Source: an uncultured Pelagibacteraceae bacterium | GTDB taxonomy: Bacteria > Pseudomonadota > Alphaproteobacteria > Pelagibacterales > Pelagibacteraceae | Reading direction: 5' to 3' | DNA length: 64,000 nucleotides | Assembly: GCA_902587515.1 (NCBI GenBank) | Contig: CACILM010000002.1 | Coordinates: forward strand, 1-64,000 | Shown: piece by piece, positions 24,025 through 32,141 of the stretch | Numbering within the stretch: position 1 is the first letter of the stretch | Layout: every line of letters starts with the position of its first letter | Notes under the pieces: model-generated | Told to the model about the DNA's origin: nothing | The model's input: only the letters and a program-made list of their open reading frames with translations | The model's database searches: none | Program-made: the position numbers and the translations under genes

Positions 24025-24530
24025 CGGTATACAGATACTAATTCATTATTACCAGCAGCTACGCAAGGTGATTTTATACAAGTACCTACTACCCATTCTG
24101 AGCCTGCCTCTGACTCAAAATTATTTGAAGAAACAAAAATTATACCTTTATCTGTAGATTGACCTGCTTTACCTTCGGCCTGAATTCTGGGATCTTGAGA
24201 GGTTTGTATTAACGGTTTATTAATTGAATATGGGTTTTTTAGATCAATATTATTTAACACATAATTTACGATTTTATCTGAACTCCAAACAGAATTGCAT
24301 TTCTCACCCCAAGACGTTGAACCCTCTCCGTTTGAGCTGCAATTATTTACCTCGTCATTAATGAAATCAACTACAGATTTATGATTTGATTTTATATCAT
24401 TTGCTTTTTGTAAAACTTCTGATCTAGTTGAAGCTGTCCACAATAACATTACAACCACATATGTAATAGAACTTAATACTAAAACTTCTAATGGACCAAA
24501 ATTTTTTAATTTCCTATTTATATCTATCAT
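24021..24530 (-). CDS. Single-pass, pilin-like hypothetical protein
   Basis: 169 aa, not confidently recognised. A short basic N-terminus (MIDINRKLKN) is followed by FGPLEVLVLSSITYVVVMLLW (a hydrophobic helix with a Glu five residues from the Phe), then a polar domain of about 135 residues. That layout mimics type IV pilins, which have Phe1 and Glu5 at the start of the helix, but the residue before Phe is Asn, not the usual Gly, so processing is uncertain. Four Cys sit in two pairs (CSSN..GEKC and GTCIKSPC), allowing a pilin-like disulfide. It overlaps the dehydrogenase by four bases (ATGA) on the same strand. Confidence 0.75.
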   Translation of the reverse strand: MIDINRKLKNFGPLEVLVLSSITYVVVMLLWTASTRSEVLQKANDIKSNHKSVVDFINDEVNNCSSNGEGSTSWGEKCNSVWSSDKIVNYVLNNIDLKNPYSINKPLIQTSQDPRIQAEGKAGQSTDKGIIFVSSNNFESEAGSEWVVGTCIKSPCVAAGNNELVSVYR

Positions 24531-25483
24531 AATTTTACAATCATAGATTTATCAATCTTATTCTCAAAAAAATCAATAATATTTTTAATCGTTTCTATAG
24601 ACATTCTAGATTTACATTCATTCGTAAATGTTGCTGAATGTGGACTTAATAAAACTTTTTTATTTAATAGTAGAGGATTTGTTTTATCTATAGGTTCTTT
24701 TTCAAAAACATCTAGTCCTGCTCCAAAAATTATATTCTCTCTTAATGCTTTATCTAAATCGTTTTCGTTTACAATCCCCCCTCTCGCAGTATTGATTACA
24801 ATTGACTCTCTTTTCATATTTTTAAGTCTAGAATAATTAATTAAATTTTTAGTTTTTTCATTTAATGGAATGTGTAAAGAAACATAGTCACAATTCTTTA
24901 ATCCATCATCGAGATTTTCAATTTTATGTCCTCCAAAATTTTCAATGGTTTCTTTATTAACAAAAGGATCAAATACTTTTACTTTCATTTCAAACCCTTT
25001 ACATCTTTTGATTAAACTTTGTCCTATCCTACCAAATCCAACTATTAAAATCTCTTTATTAAAAAGTTCTAAAGTTGTAATAGATGATGCATTTTTTTTA
25101 AAATTTCCAATTCTAACTTCCTGGTCATATTGATTAATGCTTTTAGATATAGATAGCATCATGTAAATTACGTGTTCAGCTACAGCTAATGCATTCGCAG
25201 TTGCGGTTATTAATAAAGTTATTTTGTTTTTTTTAATATAATTTAAATCAACATTATCATATCCAACACCATGTCTTGATATAACCTTTAAATTTTTACA
25301 TTTCGATAGAATTTTTTCATTTAATTTAGAAACCCTAAGCGTACAAGCATCAAAATTAGGAAGTACATTTATTAAATTTTCTTCAGAAGCATCTTCGATT
25401 ACTTCAAATTCAAAAGCTGAATTATTTTTTAATAAATTTATCCCGTCTTGGTGAATTTTTTCTATAATTGCTACTTTATGCAT
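24527..25483 (-). CDS. D-2-hydroxyacid dehydrogenase (phosphoglycerate dehydrogenase-like)
   Basis: 318 aa from ATG 25483. A longer frame starting in the recJ/tRNA region is open but translates tRNA-Glu itself, so it is rejected. Domains: catalytic domain split around the NAD domain with GFGRIGQSL near 148, the catalytic Arg in TARGGIVNE near 237, Glu in FEKEP and His in SPHSATFT near 285. It lacks the C-terminal ACT domain of full SerA. Only six bases separate its ATG from the tRNA CCA, so its 5' leader is probably made by tRNA 3' processing or its ribosome site lies in the tRNA. Substrate: phosphoglycerate, glyoxylate or hydroxypyruvate. Confidence 0.88.
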   Translation of the reverse strand: MHKVAIIEKIHQDGINLLKNNSAFEFEVIEDASEENLINVLPNFDACTLRVSKLNEKILSKCKNLKVISRHGVGYDNVDLNYIKKNKITLLITATANALAVAEHVIYMMLSISKSINQYDQEVRIGNFKKNASSITTLELFNKEILIVGFGRIGQSLIKRCKGFEMKVKVFDPFVNKETIENFGGHKIENLDDGLKNCDYVSLHIPLNEKTKNLINYSRLKNMKRESIVINTARGGIVNENDLDKALRENIIFGAGLDVFEKEPIDKTNPLLLNKKVLLSPHSATFTNECKSRMSIETIKNIIDFFENKIDKSMIVKL

Positions 25484-25489
25484 TTTTTT

Positions 25490-25564
25490 TGGCGGTCCCA
25501 AGGGGAATCGAACCCCTCTTTGTTGGATGAAAACCAACTGTCCTAACCGATAGACGATGGGACC
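25490..25564 (-). tRNA. tRNA-Glu (anticodon UUC)
   Basis: Cloverleaf on the minus strand: acceptor GGTCCCA with TGGGACC, D loop with GGTTAGGA, anticodon stem GTTGG/CCAAC around TTTTCAT (anticodon TTC), T arm GGGG/CCCC with TTCGATT, discriminator G and encoded CCA (25490-25492). Its first 22 bases (25543-25564) are also the end of recJ, and the recJ TAG stop lies in the D loop. The following dehydrogenase gene starts six bases past the CCA. So one leftward transcript must be cut on both sides of the tRNA. Confidence 0.98.
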
Positions 25565-27330
25565 GTATTTTTGACTGTCTTATTAACAGAAATATCATCG
25601 ATAATAAACTCCACATTTGATTGCCCTTGCCACTCGTTTAAGGATAATTTACCAGCAATATTAAATAATTTTTTATTTTTTTTGAGCAAATATGCTCCAA
25701 TTTCATTTTCGACGCAGTTAAATGCTATTGATTTGACTGTAGATCCATCCAATCCAACTAGAACTGACTTTATGTGTTTATCCTTTATAATCTTATTATT
25801 TATAGATTTCATATTTTCTAAAACAAATTTTGGTTCTGGGTTTCCTGAACCAAAAGGAGCAAGTATATTAACCTTATTATAAAATTGAAGATTTAGTGCG
25901 GTTGGAGCTATTACGCTATCTAAATACAAAGGTTTTATATTCATTTTACTATTACTTAATCTTTCAAATTTTTTTAAGATAAATTTTTTAAATTTTTCAA
26001 CATTTTCTTTTTTTATTGTAAATCCCCCAGCCATCTTATGTCCTCCACCTTTAATTAAAATATTTTCTTGGACAGCAGAAATAATTACTGAGCCCATATC
26101 AAAACCTACGATAGATCTAGCCGAAGCTTTTCCGATACCATTATCATCTATTGAAATAATTATAACTGGTTTATTGAATTTATCTTTAATTCTAGATGCA
26201 ACTATTCCAATCACCCCTTCATGCCAATTTTTTCCAAAAATCACAATTACTGACTCATTTGTTACATTTCCCAAATTATTTAAAATTTTATCCATAAGAT
26301 CTTTTTCTAAAATTTGTCTCTCTTTATTAAAATGGTCTAATTCAGTTGCAATCTTAAAAACATCTTTAGGATTATTACTAATTAATAAATTTGCACCATG
26401 AGAAGACTTTCCTACTCTACCTCCAGCATTAATTCTAGGTCCTAGTTGATAACCAATATGATAAACATTAGGTTTGCTTTGGATATCACAAATATCAAAT
26501 AACGTTTTTAACCCGAGATTTTTTTTTGATTTTAAAATTTTTAATCCTTGTGAGACAATTGCTCTATTTAAACCAACTAAAGGAACTACGTCACAAACAG
26601 TTCCTAGAGCTACTAAATCTAAATATTCGAGCAAATTTGGTTCTATAATTTTTGATTTGGTGAACCAATCAGTCGATCTAAGTTCTTTACTCAAGGATAT
26701 TAAAAACATAAAAGTAACTCCAGCAGCGCATAAATATTTTAAATCAGATTTATCATCTAACCTATTAGGATTTACTATGGAGTGAGCTTTAGGCAAATTT
26801 ATTTCTGATTGATGGTGATCAAGAACAATCACATCGATATCGTTATTAAACGCAAAATCCAAAGCATCAAATGATAGTGTTCCACAATCAACTGTAAAAA
26901 TCAATTTGGTTCCATTATTTATCAATTTTTTAAAAGATTCTGCAGAAGGTCCGTAACCCTCTTTTTTTCTATCAGGAATATATATTTCGTAAGGAACATT
27001 TATTGAGATAAAAAAATTTGCAAGAAGAGCTGTTGATGAAGCCCCATCAACATCATAATCCCCAAAAATACCGATTTTTTGCTTTTGAGAAATAGCATTT
27101 ATTGTTCTTTTTGCTGATTTTTGCATATCCTTTAAAATCTCAGGATTAGGCAGGAGATTTTTTATAGACGGGTTTAAAAAAGCCTGAATGTCTTCTTTTT
27201 TAATATTTCTAATTGATAAAAGCTTTGATGTTAATTCATCTAATGAGTAATTTTCTTTATAAAATTTAATATCTTGTTCATTGTATTTTTTAAAAATCCA
27301 GTTTTTGTTACTCACTGAATTTGAAATCAT
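25543..27330 (-). CDS. recJ: Single-stranded-DNA-specific exonuclease RecJ
   Basis: 595 aa. DHH-family motifs: DYDVDGASS (91-99), a VDCG motif near 147-150, DHH at 171-173 (VLDHHQSE) and the DHHA1 region with GGGHKMAGGF near 430; a C-terminal OB domain follows. RecJ degrades ssDNA 5' to 3' in recombination and repair. It overlaps glpX by four bases. The last seven codons and the stop are formed by the 5' part of tRNA-Glu, so RNase P cleavage would remove the stop codon from the mRNA, leaving a non-stop message unless translation precedes processing. Confidence 0.95.
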   Translation of the reverse strand: MISNSVSNKNWIFKKYNEQDIKFYKENYSLDELTSKLLSIRNIKKEDIQAFLNPSIKNLLPNPEILKDMQKSAKRTINAISQKQKIGIFGDYDVDGASSTALLANFFISINVPYEIYIPDRKKEGYGPSAESFKKLINNGTKLIFTVDCGTLSFDALDFAFNNDIDVIVLDHHQSEINLPKAHSIVNPNRLDDKSDLKYLCAAGVTFMFLISLSKELRSTDWFTKSKIIEPNLLEYLDLVALGTVCDVVPLVGLNRAIVSQGLKILKSKKNLGLKTLFDICDIQSKPNVYHIGYQLGPRINAGGRVGKSSHGANLLISNNPKDVFKIATELDHFNKERQILEKDLMDKILNNLGNVTNESVIVIFGKNWHEGVIGIVASRIKDKFNKPVIIISIDDNGIGKASARSIVGFDMGSVIISAVQENILIKGGGHKMAGGFTIKKENVEKFKKFILKKFERLSNSKMNIKPLYLDSVIAPTALNLQFYNKVNILAPFGSGNPEPKFVLENMKSINNKIIKDKHIKSVLVGLDGSTVKSIAFNCVENEIGAYLLKKNKKLFNIAGKLSLNEWQGQSNVEFIIDDISVNKTVKNTVPSSIG

Positions 27331-28268
27331 TTATTATATATATTTCTAATTATTTTGTTAATCTTTTTACTTTTATGCAATGCAAAAGTTGTAACCTCAA
27401 ATTCATTTCCAAGGTCCTTTACTCCCTTAGTTAAATCCCCATCAGTTACACCAGTTGCACAAAATATAACATCCCCTTTTACCATATCTTCGATATTATA
27501 TTTTTTTTTAAAATCAGTAATTCCAAGTTTTTTTGCTCTAATTTTTTCTTCCTCATTTAAAACTAAACGACCTTGTATTTGACCTCCAAAACAAGATAGC
27601 GCTGATGCTGCTAAAACTCCTTCTGGCCCCCCGCCAGTGCTATAGTATATATCATTTTTTGGACTATCTCCTATAACACTTAAAACACCAGCTATATCGC
27701 CATCTGTTATAAAATTTATGGTTACCCCTAGTTTGTTTAATATATCAACAATTTCATCGTGCCTTGGTCTTTTCATTACACAAGCATTTATCTCTGAAAT
27801 TTTTTTCTTTTTTGCTTCAGCTAGAATTCGAATATTTTTTTCTACGCCATTATCAATATCTAATAAGTTTTTAGGTAAATCTGAACCAATTGCTATTTTT
27901 TCCATGTAAGTATCAGGAGCTGATAATAGTTCACCTTTTTTTGCAACTGCTATTACAGAGAAAGCATTTGGTTGATTGTTTGCTGTAAATTTTGTTCCCT
28001 CTAATGGGTCAACTGCTATATCAAATTTAGGTCCATTTAATGTACCTAATCTCTCACCAATATATAACATAGGAGCCTCATCCATCTCCCCTTCTCCGAT
28101 AACAATTGTTCCCTCCATATTAATTTTGTTTAACTCTCTTCTCATTGGATCAACAGCTCCTTTATCAGCAGCAATTTTGTCATTTTTACCAATAAACTTT
28201 GATGCACCAATAGCTGCTTTTTCAGTGGCTTTAATAAATAGATTTAAAAATTTTTTATCAATTGACAT
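27327..28268 (-). CDS. glpX: Class II fructose-1,6-bisphosphatase
   Basis: 313 aa. The Li+-sensitive phosphatase core is visible: GEGEMDEAPM near 58-67 with metal-binding acids, DPLEGT (87-92), and STGGGPEGVLAA near 203. It makes fructose-6-phosphate in gluconeogenesis, which SAR11 cells rely on for biosynthesis from organic acids. It directly abuts hom (start one base from the hom stop) and overlaps recJ by four bases, forming part of the argC-lipoprotein-hom-glpX-recJ run. Confidence 0.95.
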   Translation of the reverse strand: MSIDKKFLNLFIKATEKAAIGASKFIGKNDKIAADKGAVDPMRRELNKINMEGTIVIGEGEMDEAPMLYIGERLGTLNGPKFDIAVDPLEGTKFTANNQPNAFSVIAVAKKGELLSAPDTYMEKIAIGSDLPKNLLDIDNGVEKNIRILAEAKKKKISEINACVMKRPRHDEIVDILNKLGVTINFITDGDIAGVLSVIGDSPKNDIYYSTGGGPEGVLAASALSCFGGQIQGRLVLNEEEKIRAKKLGITDFKKKYNIEDMVKGDVIFCATGVTDGDLTKGVKDLGNEFEVTTFALHKSKKINKIIRNIYNK

Positions 28269-29555
28269 TTATTTTTCATCTATTCTAATTAATTTAGATC
28301 TTTTTTTTACATAAGATCTTTTATTAATAGTATGAACAATTTTGTTTAATGATTTATCTTTTGAAGGATGTGTTATGATTATAATTGAGGAGGATCTTTT
28401 GCCTTTATTAGGGTCTTGTACCAATCTTTTAATAGAAACATTATTTTTTGAAAAGATTTGAGTTATGTTTGATAATACTCCAGGTTTATCTGCAACTTCA
28501 AATCTCAAGTAAGCTGAAAACGATCTGTCTGATATTTTTTTAAAATTCAAATTTTTTCTTTCTTGACTAGAAATAGAAAAAGGAAATTTTGTATTTCCTC
28601 TCAATATCGATGAAATATCAGAAATTAAAGCAGATGTTGTTGCAGCAGGACCAGCACCCTCACCTTGTATTATACTTTGACCAACAGGTGTACCGTCAAT
28701 AATTACTGCATTTAGAACTCCATCTATACTTGCTACATAGGAGCTTTTTTTGATTAATGTTGGATGAACTCTTTGGTAGATATGTTTTCCTATTAATTCA
28801 GCATAACCTAATAATTTTATTTTATAACCAAGTTTTTTTGCATAACTTATGTCCTCTTTATCTATCTCCTTGATACCCTCGACGTGTATGTTGTTGCTTA
28901 AGAAAGAGTTAAAGCATAAAGAGGACAAAATCATTAATTTCGCAGAAACATCTTGGCCGTTCAAGTCTGCTGAAGGATCTGACTCTGCATATCCAAGTTG
29001 TTTTGCTTTGTCCAAAACTTCTTGAAAAGTTTTATTTTCTTTGTCCATTGATGAAAGAATATAATTTGAAGTACCATTGAAAATACCGAATACTTTATTG
29101 ATCTTATTAGCTATTAGTCCTTCCTTTAAAGATCTAATTATAGGTACACCTCCACAAACAGATGCCTCAAATTCTAAATTAACTTTATTTCTTTCAGCTA
29201 TCCGAGAAAGTTTATCTCCATATTTGGCAATTAAAGCCTTATTCGCTGTTACTACGTGTTTTTTATTTTTTAATGCGTTAAAAACTAATTTTTTGGCAGG
29301 ACCTTCAGCTCCACCAATTAATTCTACTATTAAATCAACATTTTTACTTTTTGTTGCGTCCAAGTAATTATTTAACCAAAGTTTCTTTTTTATCTTAAAA
29401 TTTCTTTTTCGTCTTTTGTTTTTGGCTGAAATATAAACTATATTAGGTACACAATTATTTTTCTTTGATAATATAGACTTATTTTTTTCCAAAAATTTAT
29501 ATAAGTAGCTTCCTATATTTCCTAATCCAATTATCGCAATATTTAATTTCTTCAT
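28269..29555 (-). CDS. hom: Homoserine dehydrogenase
   Basis: 428 aa. N-terminal NAD(P)-binding GLGNIGSYLYKFL (about 10-22), the homoserine dehydrogenase signature around GTSNYILSSM and the catalytic YAESDPSADLNGQD segment near 200 with the Lys/Asp pair, and a C-terminal ACT domain from about 350 (FEVADKPGVLSNI) for probable threonine feedback. It reduces aspartate semialdehyde to homoserine for threonine and methionine synthesis. It lies six bases after the lipoprotein gene in the argC run. Confidence 0.96.
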   Translation of the reverse strand: MKKLNIAIIGLGNIGSYLYKFLEKNKSILSKKNNCVPNIVYISAKNKRRKRNFKIKKKLWLNNYLDATKSKNVDLIVELIGGAEGPAKKLVFNALKNKKHVVTANKALIAKYGDKLSRIAERNKVNLEFEASVCGGVPIIRSLKEGLIANKINKVFGIFNGTSNYILSSMDKENKTFQEVLDKAKQLGYAESDPSADLNGQDVSAKLMILSSLCFNSFLSNNIHVEGIKEIDKEDISYAKKLGYKIKLLGYAELIGKHIYQRVHPTLIKKSSYVASIDGVLNAVIIDGTPVGQSIIQGEGAGPAATTSALISDISSILRGNTKFPFSISSQERKNLNFKKISDRSFSAYLRFEVADKPGVLSNITQIFSKNNVSIKRLVQDPNKGKRSSSIIIITHPSKDKSLNKIVHTINKRSYVKKRSKLIRIDEK

Positions 29556-29561
29556 TTGTAA

Positions 29562-30116
29562 TTACTCTCTAATAGTTATATCTGGAAAACTCTTTTTTTC
29601 CCCTACTTTAATCAAATATTTAGATATTTCATCTATATTACATTGATCTAAAATTTTACAAACATCGAAAGATTTATCAATTTTATAAGTTTCTTTTCTA
29701 TTTGTTGTTTTGATATTATCTGCTTTATTTTTACTTGAAGCGATCTGTGATTTTATCTCATTTTTTTTAGATTGCTTGTTTGAAATAATCTTTTTTTTCT
29801 TCTTTTTTTTAATTTTATCATTAATTTCTTTTACCTCTTTCTTTGATAGAGCTCTAATTTTTTTATTTGTCATTTCTTTTTTTGTTATGGTTACTTCTCT
29901 TTGCTCTTTATTTTCTCTTAAATTTAATTCAACTAAGTCAATATTTTTTTTTTCATTTATATTTATAATTTTAACTTCAAGAGAGAGATTTTCTTCAAAA
30001 TATTGTTTGGCTTCGTTTTTATTAATACAAACATGATCACCACAAATTAAAACAGTTTTTGGCTTCGAACATGATTGAAAAATAATTAATAGTAATAAAG
30101 AAAGAATTCTAATCAT
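29562..30116 (-). CDS. Lysine-rich lipoprotein of unknown function
   Basis: 184 aa. The N-terminus has a lipoprotein signal: a hydrophobic stretch ending IIFQSC, with the acylated Cys at 16. A conserved-looking N-terminal patch (LICGDHVCINKNEAKQYF, about 23-40) contains two Cys that could pair. The middle (about 70-150) is extremely Lys-rich and probably disordered or helical, with a run of seven Lys; the C-terminus has a further CKILDQC pair. I do not recognise a family. It overlaps argC by eight bases and precedes hom, so it is co-transcribed with amino-acid genes. Confidence 0.75.
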   Translation of the reverse strand: MIRILSLLLLIIFQSCSKPKTVLICGDHVCINKNEAKQYFEENLSLEVKIININEKKNIDLVELNLRENKEQREVTITKKEMTNKKIRALSKKEVKEINDKIKKKKKKKIISNKQSKKNEIKSQIASSKNKADNIKTTNRKETYKIDKSFDVCKILDQCNIDEISKYLIKVGEKKSFPDITIRE

Positions 30117-31143
30117 TTAAACCAAGTTTTTCTGGATAGTTAAATAGTAAATTCATATTTTGTATAGCTTGACCTGATGCTCCTTTAATTAAATTATCAA
30201 TAGCTGAAAAAATAACAAATTTATTTTTTACTCTTGTTTTACAAACTGAAATCTCACAATTATTAGTATTTAAAACATTACCAGATCCTATTTGAGTATT
30301 AGTTTTTAAAATCTTGATAAATTTATTCTTTTTATAAAACTTTTTTAATATCAAATTTATCTTATTTAAACCTATTTTATGTTTTGGTCTAAAATAGATT
30401 GAAGAAAGAATTCCTCTAAATGTAGGAAGTAAATACGGGTTAAAAGTAAAATTTACTTTTTGTTTACTGATTTTAAATAATTCTTGATCTAATTCACATA
30501 TGTGTCTGTGAGATTTAATACCATAAGCGAATGTGGAGCTATATAGATTTTTATGAGTAAATTTTTTTTCAATATTTTTACCAGCACCTGAATAACCAGA
30601 TTTTGAGTCAATAGTTATATCGTCTAATTTAATTAATTTGTTTAAAATTAATGGCACTAATGGAATTTGAATTGAAGTAGGATAACAACCTGGATTTGCT
30701 ACTATTCTAAAATTTTTTATTTTAAATCTACTAAACTCACTTATTGCGTAGATTGAGTCTTTAATCAAGTTTTTTGCTTTATGATTGATGCCATAATTTT
30801 TTTTATATATTTGATGATTTTGAATTCTAAAATCCGCTGATAAATCTATATATCTTAAATGTTTATATTTATAAAAAGTTTTTTTAATTATCTTTTGTGC
30901 CTCTCCATTAGGTAATGATAAAAAAACTAAGTCAATTTTCTTCCAATCTACATTCTTAATTGAATTAATTTTTGGCAGGTTTTTTTTAATTCTATTATCA
31001 AAATATGAAATTTTTTTTCCTAAGTTTTTTGTAGCGCATAAATATGAAATCTTAACTTTAGGATGTTTTGATAAAAGATATACTAAATCTAAACCAGTGT
31101 ATCCAGTTGCACCAATAACAGCAATTTTTAATCTATCTAGCAT
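30109..31143 (-). CDS. argC: N-acetyl-gamma-glutamyl-phosphate reductase
   Basis: 344 aa. Rossmann motif GATGYTGLDL (11-20), LSLPNGEAQKI, the active-site Cys153 in ANPGCYPTS, and GYSGAGK and SHRHICE further on. Catalyses the third step of arginine synthesis, NADPH-dependent reduction of N-acetylglutamyl phosphate. It follows rpsI by 57 bp on the same strand, an arrangement known in several alphaproteobacteria. The Lys-rich lipoprotein overlaps its end by eight bases. Confidence 0.95.
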   Translation of the reverse strand: MLDRLKIAVIGATGYTGLDLVYLLSKHPKVKISYLCATKNLGKKISYFDNRIKKNLPKINSIKNVDWKKIDLVFLSLPNGEAQKIIKKTFYKYKHLRYIDLSADFRIQNHQIYKKNYGINHKAKNLIKDSIYAISEFSRFKIKNFRIVANPGCYPTSIQIPLVPLILNKLIKLDDITIDSKSGYSGAGKNIEKKFTHKNLYSSTFAYGIKSHRHICELDQELFKISKQKVNFTFNPYLLPTFRGILSSIYFRPKHKIGLNKINLILKKFYKKNKFIKILKTNTQIGSGNVLNTNNCEISVCKTRVKNKFVIFSAIDNLIKGASGQAIQNMNLLFNYPEKLGLND

Positions 31144-31200
31144 AATTATATTGACTCAATGACTTATATCATTGCATTTCAGAAAATTAAATTTAAATGA

Positions 31201-31638
31201 TTATCTTTTAGAAAACTGAAAGCTTCTTCTTGCTTTACGATGACCGTATTTTTTTCTCTCAACGACTCTAGAGTCTCTTGTGGTTAAATTGTCTTTTTTA
31301 AGGTTTTTCTTCAAATTCTCATCATGTGCAATTAATGCTTTTGAAATTCCTAATATTATAGCTCCAGCTTGACCGGATAAACCACCGCCTCTCACTGTGC
31401 ATTTCACATCGTAATTATTAGAGACTTGTGAAATTTCTAGTGGTCTTGTAACTATTATTTGATGAACTGGCCTTTTAAAATATTCATTCATTTTCATTCC
31501 ATTCACATGGATGTTTCCATTTCCTTTTTTTACCCAAACTTTTGCTATTGATCTTTTTCTTCTCCCAGTTGCATACTTACTATCTTTAAAATCTAATTTA
31601 ATCTTTTTAGGTTTTTGTAATGATGTATTTGTTTCCAT
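31201..31638 (-). CDS. rpsI: 30S ribosomal protein S9
   Basis: 145 aa. The core starts at YATGRRKRSIAKVW (23-36), includes VRGGGLSGQAGA near 83-94, and ends with the invariant RRSFQFSKR tail whose last residues reach the P site. The first 20 residues are a short Lys/Thr extension seen in alphaproteobacteria. Directly follows rplM (stop and start share base 31638), the usual L13-S9 operon. Confidence 0.98.
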   Translation of the reverse strand: METNTSLQKPKKIKLDFKDSKYATGRRKRSIAKVWVKKGNGNIHVNGMKMNEYFKRPVHQIIVTRPLEISQVSNNYDVKCTVRGGGLSGQAGAIILGISKALIAHDENLKKNLKKDNLTTRDSRVVERKKYGHRKARRSFQFSKR

Positions 31639-32096
31639 TATTTTACAATATTTTTTGGATTTAAATTTTCAAAATTAATGATTTTTGGTTTTTGCATTTC
31701 ATGAGGATGGTTATCATCTAAATACAACTTCAGTTTAGTTAATTGTTTTTTTGATAGAGGACCACCTGGCAACATTCTTTTTACTGCTAATTTTAAAATA
31801 TCTTGGGACTTATTTTTTTCTTTTAATTGTTGAGGTGTTATATTTTTTATTCCACCTGGGTAACCTGTGTGTTTATAATATTTTTTTTCAGAAAATTTTT
31901 TACCGGTAAACTTAATTTTATTTATATTAGTTACTATTACAAAATCTCCATTATCAACATGTGGATTAAAAGTAGGTTTATTTTTCCCTCTTAAGAGCTT
32001 TGATATATAGGCAGCAAGTCTTCCAACAGGCGCGTTTTGAGCGTTGATAACGTACCAATTATTTTTTAAATCTTTTTTTTTTGTGAATGGTGTCAT
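31638..32096 (-). CDS. rplM: 50S ribosomal protein L13
   Basis: 152 aa. WYVINAQNAPVGRLAAYISKLLRGK (in short segments: WYVINA, PVGRLA) near 13-35, the YYKHTGYPGG motif near 74-83 and AVKRMLPGGPLSK near 104-116 identify L13, an early-binding large-subunit protein. First gene of the rplM-rpsI pair; the promoter must be in the 45 bp to ctaA or further up. Confidence 0.98.
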   Translation of the reverse strand: MTPFTKKKDLKNNWYVINAQNAPVGRLAAYISKLLRGKNKPTFNPHVDNGDFVIVTNINKIKFTGKKFSEKKYYKHTGYPGGIKNITPQQLKEKNKSQDILKLAVKRMLPGGPLSKKQLTKLKLYLDDNHPHEMQKPKIINFENLNPKNIVK

Positions 32097-32141
32097 ATTT
32101 TATAATTGGCGATTGATACAAAGATTAAATGATAAAGTCAA

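Noticed and set aside
25484-25537. Longer start of the dehydrogenase reaching into tRNA-Glu
   Set aside because: The added residues are a translation of the tRNA itself; the natural family start is MHKVAIIE at 25483.
25490-25564. tRNA-Glu as the attachment site of the island
   Set aside because: I saw no second copy of the tRNA 3' end at the other boundary, and the integrase lies 18 kb away next to a different repeat.
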